Shown here: positions 25,962 to 35,813 of the stretch, one piece after another
Numbering within the stretch: the stretch's first letter is position 1
Layout: every line of letters starts with the position of its first letter
Assembly: GCF_004362405.1 (NCBI RefSeq)
Contig: NZ_SNXE01000001.1
Span: forward strand, 62,001 to 126,000
Length of the DNA: 64,000 bases
Reading direction: 5' to 3'
Source of the DNA: Roseateles asaccharophilus
GTDB taxonomy: Bacteria; Pseudomonadota; Gammaproteobacteria; Burkholderiales; Burkholderiaceae_C
Notes under the pieces: model-generated
Seen by the model: the letters and a program-made list of their open reading frames with translations, nothing else
Databases searched by the model: none
What the model was told of the DNA's origin: nothing
Translations under genes and position numbers: made by a program

Positions 25962-26837
25962 TCAGCCGATGGCGGCGGCGCCGCTCACGATCTCGCTCAG
26001 CTCCTTGGTGATCGCGGCCTGGCGGGTCTTGTTGTAGACCAGCTTCAGCTCACCGATCAGGGTGCCTGCGTTGTCGGTTGCGGCCTTCATCGCCACCATG
26101 CGGGCCGATTGCTCGGACGCCATGTTTTCCGCGACGGCCTGGTAGACCAGGGCCTCGGTGTAGCGCACCAGCAGCTCGTCGATCACGGTCGCGGCATCGG
26201 GCTCGTAGAGGTAGTCCCACGAGTGCTTGCCGGCGCCTGCGGTCTTCATGCCTTCGGTCGACAGGGGCAGCAGCTGCTGCACCACCGGCTCCTGCTTCAT
26301 CGTGTTGATGAAGCGCGTGTAGCACAGGTAGACCGCCGACAACTCGCCAGCGACGTACTTGTCGAGCAGCACCTTGACCGGGCCGATCAGCTTCTCGATA
26401 TGCGGTTGGTCGCCCAGCTGGATGGCCTGAGCCACCACCTTGGCGCCGATACGGTTCATGAAGCCCAGACCCTTGTTGCCGATCGCCACCACCTCGGCGC
26501 TCTGACCCGCGGCTTCCAGCTCCTTGAGCTTGCCGGTGACCGCGCGCAGCACGTTGGTGTTGAGGCCACCGCACAGACCCTTGTCCGTGGTCACGACCAC
26601 GAAGCCCACCTTCTTGGCGCCTTCGTTCTGGACCAGGAAGGGGTGCTTGTACTCAGGGTTGGCCTGCGACAGGTTGGCGGCAATATTGCCGATCTTGTCG
26701 CTGTAGGGACGAGCCGCACGCATCCGGTCCTGCGCCTTGCGCATCTTGGACGCCGCGACCATCTCCATGGCCTTGGTGATCTTCTTGGTGTTCTCGACCG
26801 ACTTGATCTTGCCGCGTATTTCCTTGCCTGCTGCCAT
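25962..26837 (-). CDS. atpG: ATP synthase F1 gamma subunit
   Basis: 291 aa, the rotating central shaft. The N-terminal helix [20 protein letters not shown] with the conserved [11 protein letters not shown] is followed by a Rossmann-like middle ([13 protein letters not shown]) and the C-terminal helix [20 protein letters not shown], then [18 protein letters not shown], the family signature. AGGAGA lies before the ATG at 26837. Length typical for proteobacteria. Confidence 0.97.
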   Translation of the reverse strand: MAAGKEIRGKIKSVENTKKITKAMEMVAASKMRKAQDRMRAARPYSDKIGNIAANLSQANPEYKHPFLVQNEGAKKVGFVVVTTDKGLCGGLNTNVLRAVTGKLKELEAAGQSAEVVAIGNKGLGFMNRIGAKVVAQAIQLGDQPHIEKLIGPVKVLLDKYVAGELSAVYLCYTRFINTMKQEPVVQQLLPLSTEGMKTAGAGKHSWDYLYEPDAATVIDELLVRYTEALVYQAVAENMASEQSARMVAMKAATDNAGTLIGELKLVYNKTRQAAITKELSEIVSGAAAIG

Positions 26838-26892
26838 GATTTCTCCTGTTAAGGCCGGGTGCTCACTTGCGCTGGCACCCGGTCATGGTTGC

Positions 26893-28446
<1,554 letters not shown>

Positions 28447-28530
28447 TGCTTGCTCCCATCTGGTCTAGCGTCTGTTACCAGAGCGCGGGGTGACACAGGG
28501 GTGATTCGTTCAGTGTCGTCGCGCTTGTCG

Positions 28531-29064
28531 TCAAGCGGTGAGCGCCACCTTCATGCGTTCCAGGCGGGCCTTGACCGAGGTGTCCAGCACCTCGTCGCCG
28601 ACCACCACGCGGATACCGCCGATCAGTGAAGGCTCCAGCTGAACATGAGCTTCGAGCTTGCGGCCGAAGCGCTTCTCCAGAGACGCCACCACCTCGGCCA
28701 GCTGAGCCGGCTCGATGGGGTAGGCGCTGTAGATGTGCGCATCGGCCACGCCGGCCGCGGCATTGGCCAGGGCATGGAATTGCCCGACCACCGCCGGCAG
28801 CGCTGCCAGACGCCCGTTCTCGATCACCGCACGCAGAAAGTTCTGCACCCCGTCGGCCAGGGGCAGCTTGGCAGCGGCCGCGATGACGTCGAACACCTGT
28901 TGCGAGGTGATCTTGGGGTTGTCGGCAAACGAGCGCAGCTCGGCATCCTGGGCCACCAGGGCCAGCGCGTCGAGCTGCTGACCCCAGGCCTTCACGTCAT
29001 GCTTGGCCGCGACCTGGAAGAGCGCTTCGGCATAGGGCCGGGCAATGGTTGCGAGCTCAGCCAT
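28531..29064 (-). CDS. atpH: ATP synthase F1 delta subunit
   Basis: 177 aa peripheral-stalk cap protein. N-terminal [15 protein letters not shown], middle [13 protein letters not shown] and C-terminal signature [20 protein letters not shown] (positions about 146-165) match the OSCP/delta family. It starts 2 bp after the atpF stop, consistent with coupled translation. Confidence 0.96.
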   Translation of the reverse strand: MAELATIARPYAEALFQVAAKHDVKAWGQQLDALALVAQDAELRSFADNPKITSQQVFDVIAAAAKLPLADGVQNFLRAVIENGRLAALPAVVGQFHALANAAAGVADAHIYSAYPIEPAQLAEVVASLEKRFGRKLEAHVQLEPSLIGGIRVVVGDEVLDTSVKARLERMKVALTA

Positions 29065-29066
29065 GA

Positions 29067-29537
29067 TTACAGCTCCGTCTTCAGACGGCCCAGCAGCTCT
29101 GCATGAACGGAGGCATTGACCTCCTTTTGCAGGATCTGCTCGGCGCCCTTGACGGCCAGCGAGGCGACCTGCTCGCGCAGGGCTTCACGGGCACGCACGG
29201 ACTGCTGCTCGGCCTCGGCCTTGGCGGCGGCGATGATCTTGGCAGCCTCTTCGTTGGCCTTGCCACGAGCCTCGTCCACGATAGCGGCGGCACGCTTCTC
29301 CGCGTCGGACAGCAGCTTGGCGGTCTCGTTGCGGGTGGCGGCCAGTTGCTCGTCGACGCGCTTGTTGGCCGAAGCCAGCTCGGACTTGGCCTTGTCGGCC
29401 GCGGCCAGGCCGTCAGCGATCTTCTGTGCACGCTCGTCCAGCGCCTTGGTGATGGGCGGCCACACGAAGCGCATGGTGAACCACACCAGGATCGCGAAGA
29501 CGATCGCCTGGATGAACAGTGTTGCGTTGATATTCAC
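29067..29537 (-). CDS. atpF: ATP synthase Fo subunit b
   Basis: 156 aa. One N-terminal membrane helix (about 5-25, with [17 protein letters not shown] just after it) is followed by a long charged coiled coil rich in Ala, Glu and Lys that forms the stator stalk. Size and order match a single b subunit used as a homodimer. It lies between atpE and atpH as in E. coli. Confidence 0.96.
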   Translation of the reverse strand: MNINATLFIQAIVFAILVWFTMRFVWPPITKALDERAQKIADGLAAADKAKSELASANKRVDEQLAATRNETAKLLSDAEKRAAAIVDEARGKANEEAAKIIAAAKAEAEQQSVRAREALREQVASLAVKGAEQILQKEVNASVHAELLGRLKTEL

Positions 29538-29574
29538 GGCACGATCCTTTCAGTCGTGAAAGGTCCGGCGGAAA

Positions 29575-29832
<258 letters not shown>

Positions 29833-29834
29833 CT

Positions 29835-29869
29835 AGAGGAAAAAGAGAGAAAGGAAAGGAAGGAAAGAA
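29835..29869 (-). promoter_or_regulatory. Pyrimidine-only tract upstream of the atpE ribosome site
   Basis: On the coding strand, 35 consecutive bases between atpB and the atpE Shine-Dalgarno are C or T only (plus strand: only A and G from 29835 to 29869). U-rich leaders upstream of ribosome sites can bind ribosomal protein S1, and E. coli atpE is known for a translational enhancer in this position. Equivalence here is inference. Confidence 0.45.
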
Positions 29870-29885
29870 CTACTAACTCGCCGGA

Positions 29886-30755
29886 TCAGTGCGCGTCGTG
29901 CGCCTGCCCGATATAGATCAGCGTCAGCATCATGAAGATGAAGGCCTGCAGCGTGATCACCAGAATGTGGAACAGCGTCCACACCGTACCGGCAATGATG
30001 TGGCCGATGGCCAGACCAATGCCCGTAGCCGTCATCGCGAACGCGCCACCCATCAGCGCGATCAGCATGAACACCAGTTCGCCGGCAAACATATTGCCGA
30101 ACAGTCGCATGCCGTGAGAGACCGTCTTGGCGACGAACTCGATCACCTGCATGGCGAAATTGAAGGGCCACAGGGCCGGATGGGCACCGAAGGGCGCGGA
30201 GATCAGCTCATGGCCCCAACCACCCAGACCCTTGATCTTGATGTTGTAGTAGAAGCACATCAGCAGCACGGCAGTGGACAGGCCCAGGGTGGTGGACAGG
30301 TCGGCGGTGGGAACCACACGCATATAGTCCTTGAAGCCCATGGCCGGGCCGGCGCTGTGCCAAATCGAGGGGATCAGATCCACCGGCAGCATGTCCATGG
30401 CGTTCATCAGGAAAATCCAGACGAACACGGTCAGGGCCAGAGGCGAGACCAGCTTGCGGCTCTGGGCGTTGTGGATCACGCCCTTGGCCTGGTTCTCGAC
30501 CATCTCGGACAGGATCTCGACAGCGGCCTGGAAGCGGCCCGGCACACCCGAAGTGGCCTTGCGTGCGGCGCGCCACAGCAAGAAGCAGCCCAGAGCACCC
30601 AGAACCACCGAGAAGAACACGGAGTCCAGATTGAACAGGCTGAAGTCGACGATGCTCGTCTGCTTGACGCTCTCGAACGAGAAGTTCTTCTGCAGGTGTT
30701 GCAGGTGGTGAGTGATGTACTCACCAGCGCTGGGCGCGTGACCTTCGGCTGCCAT
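29886..30755 (-). CDS. atpB: ATP synthase Fo subunit a
   Basis: 289 aa inner-membrane protein with five to six hydrophobic helices. The essential stator arginine is Arg217 in SHGMRLFGNMFAGE; NAMDMLPVDLIP and the final TLQAFIFMMLTLIYIGQA are typical of proteobacterial a subunits. It forms the two proton half-channels against the c-ring. The start ATG at 30755 lies 2 bp after the atpI stop. Confidence 0.97.
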   Translation of the reverse strand: MAAEGHAPSAGEYITHHLQHLQKNFSFESVKQTSIVDFSLFNLDSVFFSVVLGALGCFLLWRAARKATSGVPGRFQAAVEILSEMVENQAKGVIHNAQSRKLVSPLALTVFVWIFLMNAMDMLPVDLIPSIWHSAGPAMGFKDYMRVVPTADLSTTLGLSTAVLLMCFYYNIKIKGLGGWGHELISAPFGAHPALWPFNFAMQVIEFVAKTVSHGMRLFGNMFAGELVFMLIALMGGAFAMTATGIGLAIGHIIAGTVWTLFHILVITLQAFIFMMLTLIYIGQAHDAH

Positions 30756-30757
30756 GT

Positions 30758-31279
30758 TCAGTTTCCGTCGCTAATTTTCTTGATTCGACCCTGCATCAGC
30801 AGAGCCAGCCAATTAACCTTCAGGCTCACGATCATGGTCAGCAGCAGAGCCGGCCAACTCAGATCACTCGCCCTCATGGCCACTGCCACCAGGATGGCAA
30901 TGACCAGCACTATCTTGATCAACTCCCAGAACATCAGCGAGAGCAGGGCCGCTCCCGCATGACCTACCGGTCGTCTGCTGGTGCCCCAGGCCATCAAGGC
31001 ATTGGGCACCACCACCGCGATCACGCCATACAGCGCAGACCACGCTTTGCCGCCCTCCTGCGTGAACAACCACCAGAGCGCGGCACAGAACACCCCCGCA
31101 GCAGCCTGAGCCGCCACCACTCGCCAAGGCGAGAGCGGAGGAATCCTGGCTCGCAAGGCCTGCGCTTCTTCTCGCGTCAGGGCCTTGAAAGCCACTTCGT
31201 CGGCCGCATCTCCCTGGCTCGCGTCATCCCAGTCGGGCTGCGCATCCAGTCGTCCGGCGCGCGTCTCTTTTGGGTTCAC
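30758..31279 (-). CDS. atpI: ATP synthase assembly protein AtpI
   Basis: 173 aa from GTG 31279. The soluble N-terminus (about 1-50) is rich in Asp and Arg, then about four membrane helices follow (AAQAAAGVFCAALWWLF; the GVIAVVVPNALMAW segment; then two more). AtpI/UncI assists c-ring assembly and may carry Mg2+. The frame is open to a TTG at 31309, but a TATAAT element at 31312-31317 would put the transcript start almost on that TTG, so the GTG is preferred. First gene of the operon. Confidence 0.85.
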   Translation of the reverse strand: MNPKETRAGRLDAQPDWDDASQGDAADEVAFKALTREEAQALRARIPPLSPWRVVAAQAAAGVFCAALWWLFTQEGGKAWSALYGVIAVVVPNALMAWGTSRRPVGHAGAALLSLMFWELIKIVLVIAILVAVAMRASDLSWPALLLTMIVSLKVNWLALLMQGRIKKISDGN

Positions 31280-31311
31280 GTTTGCTTGGGGGCGGTCGGC
31301 AAAACCCAAAG

Positions 31312-31343
31312 ATTATATGTGGAAACCCGCAATAGCCTGACAA
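31312..31343 (-). promoter_or_regulatory. Candidate promoter of the atp operon
   Basis: A perfect -10 hexamer TATAAT on the minus strand (31312-31317), with TTGTCA (31338-31343) upstream as the best -35 match. The spacer is 20 bp, longer than the optimal 17. It lies between the SMP-30 gene and atpI, in the right direction and place. Confidence 0.5.
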
Positions 31344-31412
31344 GGCCCGGCAGGGAGCACGGGCGAAATCCCGACAGCGCCCGCAGCCCCCAGGCAAATC
31401 GCCCCTTGCAAG

Positions 31413-32339
31413 TCAGAGGCGGGCCGCGGCTATCGGCAGACCGGGCACCACCACTCGCAGCCTCAGCACCGCCCCCGCCCAAGGCTGCGCGGCCAACTCC
31501 TCGGCCGGCCGCCCCTCCCTGGCCGTGGTGATGTAGAGCGTGCGCATATCGTCGTCGCCAAAAGCCGGCATGGTGGGGCAACGCACCGGCAGGTCCACGC
31601 GCTCAAGCAAGGCGCCGTCGGGCGACAGGCGCAGCAGGCATTGCCCCTCGAACATGGCCACCCAGTAGCAACCCTCGATGTCCACGGCGGCGCCGTCGGG
31701 GCGACCGCCATAGTCCTGCAGGGACTGCCCGGCAGCGCGCGGCTCGAAGCGCGCAAAGCACTGGCGCGGCCCGACTTCTCCGCTGAGGACGTCAAAGGGC
31801 AGGCTGTAGATCTCATGCGCCTTGGTATCGCTCCAGTACATCCGGCGCTGATCGGGGCTGAAGGCCAGACCGTTGGAGGTCACGATGCCCGAGCCCATTT
31901 CAGTGAAACGCCCGTCGGCGTAGCGATAGAGCGCGGATGCCGGCGCGCGGGCGTCATCGATGGTGCCCACCCAGAAGCGCCCCTGCGCATCCACCTTGCC
32001 ATCGTTGAAGCGCTGCCGGCTCTCGTCATAAGGGGGCGGCGCCAGGCGCTCGTGAGCACCGCTGCGTGTATCCAGGCGCCACAGACCATTGCGCTGCGCG
32101 ACCAGCAGGCCGCCATCCTCCAGCCGGGCAATGCACCCGGGCTGGCTGTCCAGCTGCCAGTGCCGGCTTTCGCCGCTGCGCACATCCACGCACCAGACCT
32201 GGCGCTCGGCGATGTCCACATAGTAGAGACAGCCCTCCTGGGCGTGCCACAGCGGCGACTCCCCCAGGCTGGCGCGATGGGGGCTGATGCATTCAAGGCT
32301 CTCGGGCGAGGCAGACAGAGTGGGAATGGGGGCGCTCAT
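31413..32339 (-). CDS. SMP-30/gluconolactonase/LRE family protein
   Basis: 308 aa six-bladed beta-propeller protein. Family features: LGESPLWHAQEGCLYYVDI near the N-terminus with the first metal-ligand Glu, RFNDGKVDAQGRFWVGT around 109-125 (Asn/Asp ligands), SNGLAFSPDQRRMYWSDT near 153-170, and GRPDGAAVDIEGCYWVA near 213-229. These are the metal-binding residues of lactonases such as gluconolactonase and XylC-type sugar lactonases. No sugar catabolic genes are adjacent, so the substrate is unknown. It is in the same direction as atpI, 100 bp upstream of its promoter region. Confidence 0.87.
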   Translation of the reverse strand: MSAPIPTLSASPESLECISPHRASLGESPLWHAQEGCLYYVDIAERQVWCVDVRSGESRHWQLDSQPGCIARLEDGGLLVAQRNGLWRLDTRSGAHERLAPPPYDESRQRFNDGKVDAQGRFWVGTIDDARAPASALYRYADGRFTEMGSGIVTSNGLAFSPDQRRMYWSDTKAHEIYSLPFDVLSGEVGPRQCFARFEPRAAGQSLQDYGGRPDGAAVDIEGCYWVAMFEGQCLLRLSPDGALLERVDLPVRCPTMPAFGDDDMRTLYITTAREGRPAEELAAQPWAGAVLRLRVVVPGLPIAAARL

Positions 32340-32389
32340 GCCCGCATGCTAGCCCCGGAACCGGCCGTAACCGGTGCCAGGGTGGCAAC

Positions 32390-32890
32390 TCAAACCAGAT
32401 CGACCTTCAGGTAATGCGCCCCGGGGATGGGGTTGAAGTAGAAGGGCGGCACCTCGACAAAGCCCAGGCTTTCATAAAGCCCGCGTGCCGCCTCCATATC
32501 GTCCAGGGTGTCGAGCAACATGGCCGAGTAGCCGGCCTCGGTGGCCCTGTCCATCAGGGCCTGGGCCAGGCTGCGCCCCAGGCCGAAGCGCCGGAAGGCC
32601 GGCCGCACATAGAGCCGCTTCATTTCGCAGGCATTGGCGTAATCCGCATCGGGCAGGGGCCGGAAGGCGCCGCAACCGGCCACCGCCCCATCCACCAGGG
32701 CCAGCAGCATCAAGCCGCCCGGCGCCTGGTAGTCGCCGGGCAGGCCCTGCAACTCGGCCTCAAAGCCCTGGAAACCCAGATTCACCGCCAGGCTCTGGCT
32801 GTACTCGCGCAGAATGCTGCGCGTGGCGGACCACCCCTCCTCATCCGCGGGGCTGATCAGCTCGATGCTCGGTGGGCTGCTGCTGGACAT
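32390..32890 (-). CDS. GNAT family N-acetyltransferase
   Basis: 166 aa cytoplasmic acyltransferase. The acetyl-CoA binding core is visible: CEMKRLYVRPAFRRFGLGRS around 89-108 (the R/QxxGxG/A loop reads RRFGLG), followed by ALMDRATEAGYSAMLLDT and AARGLYESLGFVEVPPFYF, the usual C-terminal GNAT motif. The frame stays open upstream over the cytochrome gene, but the ATG at 32890 gives the normal GNAT length. The substrate is unknown. 28 bp separate it from the upstream cytochrome b gene, so they may share a transcript. Confidence 0.85.
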   Translation of the reverse strand: MSSSSPPSIELISPADEEGWSATRSILREYSQSLAVNLGFQGFEAELQGLPGDYQAPGGLMLLALVDGAVAGCGAFRPLPDADYANACEMKRLYVRPAFRRFGLGRSLAQALMDRATEAGYSAMLLDTLDDMEAARGLYESLGFVEVPPFYFNPIPGAHYLKVDLV

Positions 32891-32918
32891 CGGCACGGAG
32901 TTTAGCGGCAGGGCAAGC

Positions 32919-33608
32919 TCAGAAGGCCCCCAGGCCCACCAGCCAGGCCACCGCTGCGGCGCAGCCCGCCAGCAGCAGCAGGGCCAGCAGCCGCGACGCC
33001 AGCCCATCGCGCGAGGCCGGCACCTGGGCCGGCAGCAGCTTGTCACCACCCAGCATGGGCCGCAGCAGATTGAGCCCCTTGACCACGCGGTAGAACAGCA
33101 GCGCCAGCACGTGCAGACCCAGCAGGGCATACAAGACCCACTGCCCCCAGCTCTTGTGATGTGAGGTCCAGAACAGGCTGGTCTCGGTGCTCACAAAGCG
33201 CACGAGCGGCCCAGTGATCGCAATCTCGTCGTCAGCAATCAGGCCCGAGCCCAATTGGAGCAGCAACCAGCCCAGCATGGCCAGCACCGACAAGGCCCCC
33301 AGCGGGTTGTGCCCGACCTCGAAGGCATCGCCGGCTTTCGGGCGGCCACTCAGGTAGCGCCAGAGCTTGCCCGGCCCGGGCACAAAGCTGGTGAAGCGCG
33401 ACCAGCGCCCGCCCAGAAAGCCCCACAGCAAGCGAAACAGGATCAGGCTCAGCACCGCATAGCCCAGACGCATATGCCAGACCATGGCGTTGCCGCCGAT
33501 CTTGGCACTGAGCACCGAGCCCAGCACACACAGCACCAAGGCCCAGTGAAACAGGCGGGTGGGCAGATCCCAGACCCGAACCGCCTTCATACCCGCTTCT
33601 TGCTGCAT
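32919..33608 (-). CDS. Cytochrome b561-type membrane protein
   Basis: 229 aa with four to five membrane helices and the haem-b histidines expected for the Ni/Fe-hydrogenase cytochrome b/cytochrome b561 family: TRLFHWALV near the start, WHMRLGYAVL, and LLGLHVLALLFYRVVKGLN after the loop containing TSHHKSWGQW. I chose ATG 33608, which has GGAGGT five bases upstream; ATG 33590 is also possible. Divergent from the cytochrome c' gene. It is a plausible membrane electron donor or acceptor for that periplasmic cytochrome, though no direct evidence shows it. Confidence 0.88.
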   Translation of the reverse strand: MQQEAGMKAVRVWDLPTRLFHWALVLCVLGSVLSAKIGGNAMVWHMRLGYAVLSLILFRLLWGFLGGRWSRFTSFVPGPGKLWRYLSGRPKAGDAFEVGHNPLGALSVLAMLGWLLLQLGSGLIADDEIAITGPLVRFVSTETSLFWTSHHKSWGQWVLYALLGLHVLALLFYRVVKGLNLLRPMLGGDKLLPAQVPASRDGLASRLLALLLLAGCAAAVAWLVGLGAF

Positions 33609-33787
33609 GCATCACCTCCACGTCCCGCCCCGGGGCTCAAGACACAAGCCCCGGCCCCGGCAAAGCCCCAACGATAGCCCATGAACGCCCTGCGCCCGAA
33701 ACTGCTGCAGCGCCCGGCAAGACTCCGTACACTGCATTGGCGCCAGGTTCCCGGCGAGTGATCCACCCATCCCATGAGGACCCCAGC

Positions 33788-34249
33788 ATGAAGATGAAGC
33801 AAGCCCTGCTCACACTGACGGCCACGGCCGGTCTGCTCGCCGCCCTGCCCGCGGCCGCCCAGTTCCAGAAGCCCGAGGACGCGGTCAAGTACCGCAAGGC
33901 CGCCTTCACCGTGATGGCCACCCATTTCAGCCGCATCGGCGCCATGGCCCAGGGCCGCGCGTCGTTTGACGGCGCCGCCGCCGCCGCCAACGCGGAAATC
34001 GTGGCCGACCTGGCCAAGCTGCCCTTCGCCGGCTTTGTCGAGGGCACCTCGGGCACCGAGAAGGGCTCGCCCAAGGCCAACGTCTGGAGCGAGCGCGCCA
34101 AGTTCGATGCCGGCGCCAAGAAGATGCAGGACGAGGTCGCCAAACTGGCCGTGGCCGCCAAGGCCAACAACCTCGACCAACTCAAGGCCGCCTTCGGCAG
34201 CGCCGCCCAGACCTGCAAGGCCTGCCACGACGATTTCCGCAATCCTTAA
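33788..34249 (+). CDS. Cytochrome c' (class II c-type cytochrome)
   Basis: 153 aa periplasmic four-helix-bundle haem protein. Signal peptide 1-24 (Ala-rich, AAA-Q cleavage). Helix A starts at FQKPEDAVKYRKAAFTVMA; the haem site is at the C-terminus, Cys143-Lys-Ala-Cys146-His147 (CKACH), followed by DDFR as is usual. Class II cytochromes with five-coordinate haem bind NO and CO. The ATG at 33788 has a GAGGA site. Its divergent partner is a cytochrome b561, a pairing seen in other proteobacteria. Confidence 0.93.
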   Translation: MKMKQALLTLTATAGLLAALPAAAQFQKPEDAVKYRKAAFTVMATHFSRIGAMAQGRASFDGAAAAANAEIVADLAKLPFAGFVEGTSGTEKGSPKANVWSERAKFDAGAKKMQDEVAKLAVAAKANNLDQLKAAFGSAAQTCKACHDDFRNP

Positions 34250-34280
34250 GCGGCATCTCCCACCCCCTACGTGCTTCGCG

Positions 34281-34359
34281 CGCCCCCCTCAAGGGGGCAC
34301 ATCCGCAGGACCGGCAGAGCCGGCTCCTCGGATGTGGTGCGAAAGCGCGGGCCTTACGG
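34281..34359. repeat. Intergenic imperfect-palindrome element
   Basis: Between cytochrome c' and the GST gene lie CCCCCT/AGGGGG arms, then a 37-base imperfect palindrome at 34299-34335 (ACATCCG...CCGGC, loop AGA, GCCGG...CGGATGT), then a CGGGCC/GGCCCCG hairpin. The compact series of stems looks like a dispersed intergenic repeat (REP-like) or a bidirectional terminator. No second copy is in this window, so its repeat nature is inferred. Confidence 0.35.
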
Positions 34360-34971
34360 CCCCGCGCCAGGACCGTGCACCCTAAAGCCAGGCCTCGCCA
34401 CTAGCCTTTGATAGTAGGTCTCCACGGCCGGCAGCTCGGGCCGCGCCATCGGCATGGCCCGCCAGCGGTGGGTGGACAGACCGATCACCACATCGGCCAG
34501 GCTGAAGCGCGGACCGGCCACAAAGCCGCCCGTGGCTCGCAGCTGCGCCTCCAGCATCGCCATATGCCGGTTCCAGCTCTCGATGCTGGCGTGCTGCAGT
34601 GATACATCCTGGTGCGTGGGGCTCTTGCGCACCAGGCCCATGAAGGCATAGCGCCAGCTGTTGTTCAGCTCGGTGGCCTGCCAGTCCATCCAGCGCTCCA
34701 CCAGCGCACGCTCGCGCGGCGCAGCCGGCAGCAAGTCGACTCGCCCCTCGCGCCCGACCAGATAGCGGCAGATGGTGTTGCTCTCCCAGAGCACGAAGTC
34801 CGGCCCGTCCAGCAGCACCGGCATCAGGCCGTTGGGGTTCAGCGCCAGGAACTCAGGCGAGCGCCAGTCGCGCTCCTCGCGCTCGAACTCCAGCCCCAGT
34901 TCGACACAGGTCCACAACACCTTGCGCACATTGATGGAGCCGGCCCGCCCCAGAACTTTCAGCGCGCTCAT
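34354..34971 (-). CDS. Glutathione S-transferase
   Basis: 205 aa cytoplasmic GST. The N-terminal thioredoxin-like domain has SINVRKVLW (Ser/Asn active-site region), the LNPNGLMPVLLDG cis-Pro segment and the WESNTICRYL glutathione-binding motif. The C-terminal helical domain includes FVAGPRFSLADVVIG, the conserved N-capping box. The frame remains open upstream through duplicated alaX-derived DNA, but the ATG at 34971 begins a normal GST. It is the last gene of the leftward series, 100 bp after alaX. The substrate is unknown. Confidence 0.88.
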   Translation of the reverse strand: MSALKVLGRAGSINVRKVLWTCVELGLEFEREERDWRSPEFLALNPNGLMPVLLDGPDFVLWESNTICRYLVGREGRVDLLPAAPRERALVERWMDWQATELNNSWRYAFMGLVRKSPTHQDVSLQHASIESWNRHMAMLEAQLRATGGFVAGPRFSLADVVIGLSTHRWRAMPMARPELPAVETYYQRLVARPGFRVHGPGAGP

Positions 34972-34973
34972 GA

Positions 34974-35122
34974 GGCAAAGCCCAGCACGACCCTGCGGGT
35001 CTTGGCGCGCTTCTTTTGGTGACCGCTCACATCGGCAGCACCGATATGAGCGTTCCCCGACGAAATCGGCCTCATGCTTCGCTGGGCTGGGCAAAGCCCA
35101 GCACGACCCTGCGGGTCTTGGC
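34974..35122. repeat. Direct repeat: 3' end of alaX duplicated
   Basis: A 33-base segment at 35090-35122, encoding the end of AlaX (KTRRVVLGFA), is repeated exactly at 34974-35006, 116 bp away. Weaker similarity continues for about 30 more bases, including shared TGGTGAC and TCAC blocks. In the same sense the outer copy reads KKRAKTRRVVLGFAS and then a stop that overlaps the GST start. It looks like a partial tandem duplication of the gene end. Confidence 0.75.
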
Positions 35123-35803
35123 CGATTTCTTTTCAATCTTGGTGACGATCACGGGGCCGATCTCGACCGTGTTCGCCACATGGGTGCCGCCGCAGGGCTG
35201 CAGGTCCACGCCCTCGATCTTGAGCACCCGCACCCGGCCCGTGCCGCGCGGGGGCTGCACGCTCATGCTGCGCACCAGGCCGGGGTTGGCGTCCAGCTCC
35301 TCGTCGCTGATCCAGCTGTGGCTCACCGCATGGGCGCCGGCCACCAGGCGCGCCAGGCCGGCGCTCAACGCCTCCTTGTCCAGGGGCTCGGTGGTGTGAA
35401 AATCCAGGCGGGCATAGCCAGCCGTGATGGAGCAGCCGTCCACCGGATGCGGCACCAGGGCGCACAGCAGGTGGGTGGCGGTGTGAAAGCGCATATGGGC
35501 ATGGCGGCGCGCCCAGTCGATGTGCGCCGTCAGGGCAAGACCCGGCACCAAGCCGTCCAGCACGGCGTCCGGCGCCGGGATGTGCAGGATCTCGCCGCCC
35601 TCGCCCTTGCGGGTGTCGGCGATGGCAATCTCGCGTCCGTCGGCCAGGCGCAGCCAGCCGGCGTCGCCAGCCTGGCCGCCGCCCAGGGGATAGAAGACCG
35701 TGCGGTCCAGCAGCAGGCCGCGCTCGTCCGCGCGCAGCAGGGTAGCGCTGCATTCGCGCCGCTGAGCGTCCTCGCGAAACAGGTCTTGTGTGGGTTCGCT
35801 CAT
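35072..35803 (-). CDS. alaX: Alanyl-tRNA editing protein AlaX
   Basis: 243 aa, a stand-alone homologue of the AlaRS editing domain that deacylates mischarged tRNA-Ala (Ser or Gly). The metal site is complete: His107 and His111 in FHTATHLL, and Cys204 and His208 in QPCGGTH. An N-terminal barrel with YPLGGGQAGD near 38-47 marks the AlaX-M type. The C-terminus is Lys-rich (KKSAKTRR). It is 10 bp after the VOC gene and probably in one operon with phzF and VOC. Presence beside an aminotransferase and an exporter hints at protection against non-cognate amino acids. Confidence 0.9.
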   Translation of the reverse strand: MSEPTQDLFREDAQRRECSATLLRADERGLLLDRTVFYPLGGGQAGDAGWLRLADGREIAIADTRKGEGGEILHIPAPDAVLDGLVPGLALTAHIDWARRHAHMRFHTATHLLCALVPHPVDGCSITAGYARLDFHTTEPLDKEALSAGLARLVAGAHAVSHSWISDEELDANPGLVRSMSVQPPRGTGRVRVLKIEGVDLQPCGGTHVANTVEIGPVIVTKIEKKSAKTRRVVLGFAQPSEA

Positions 35804-35813
35804 GCGCCTCTCC

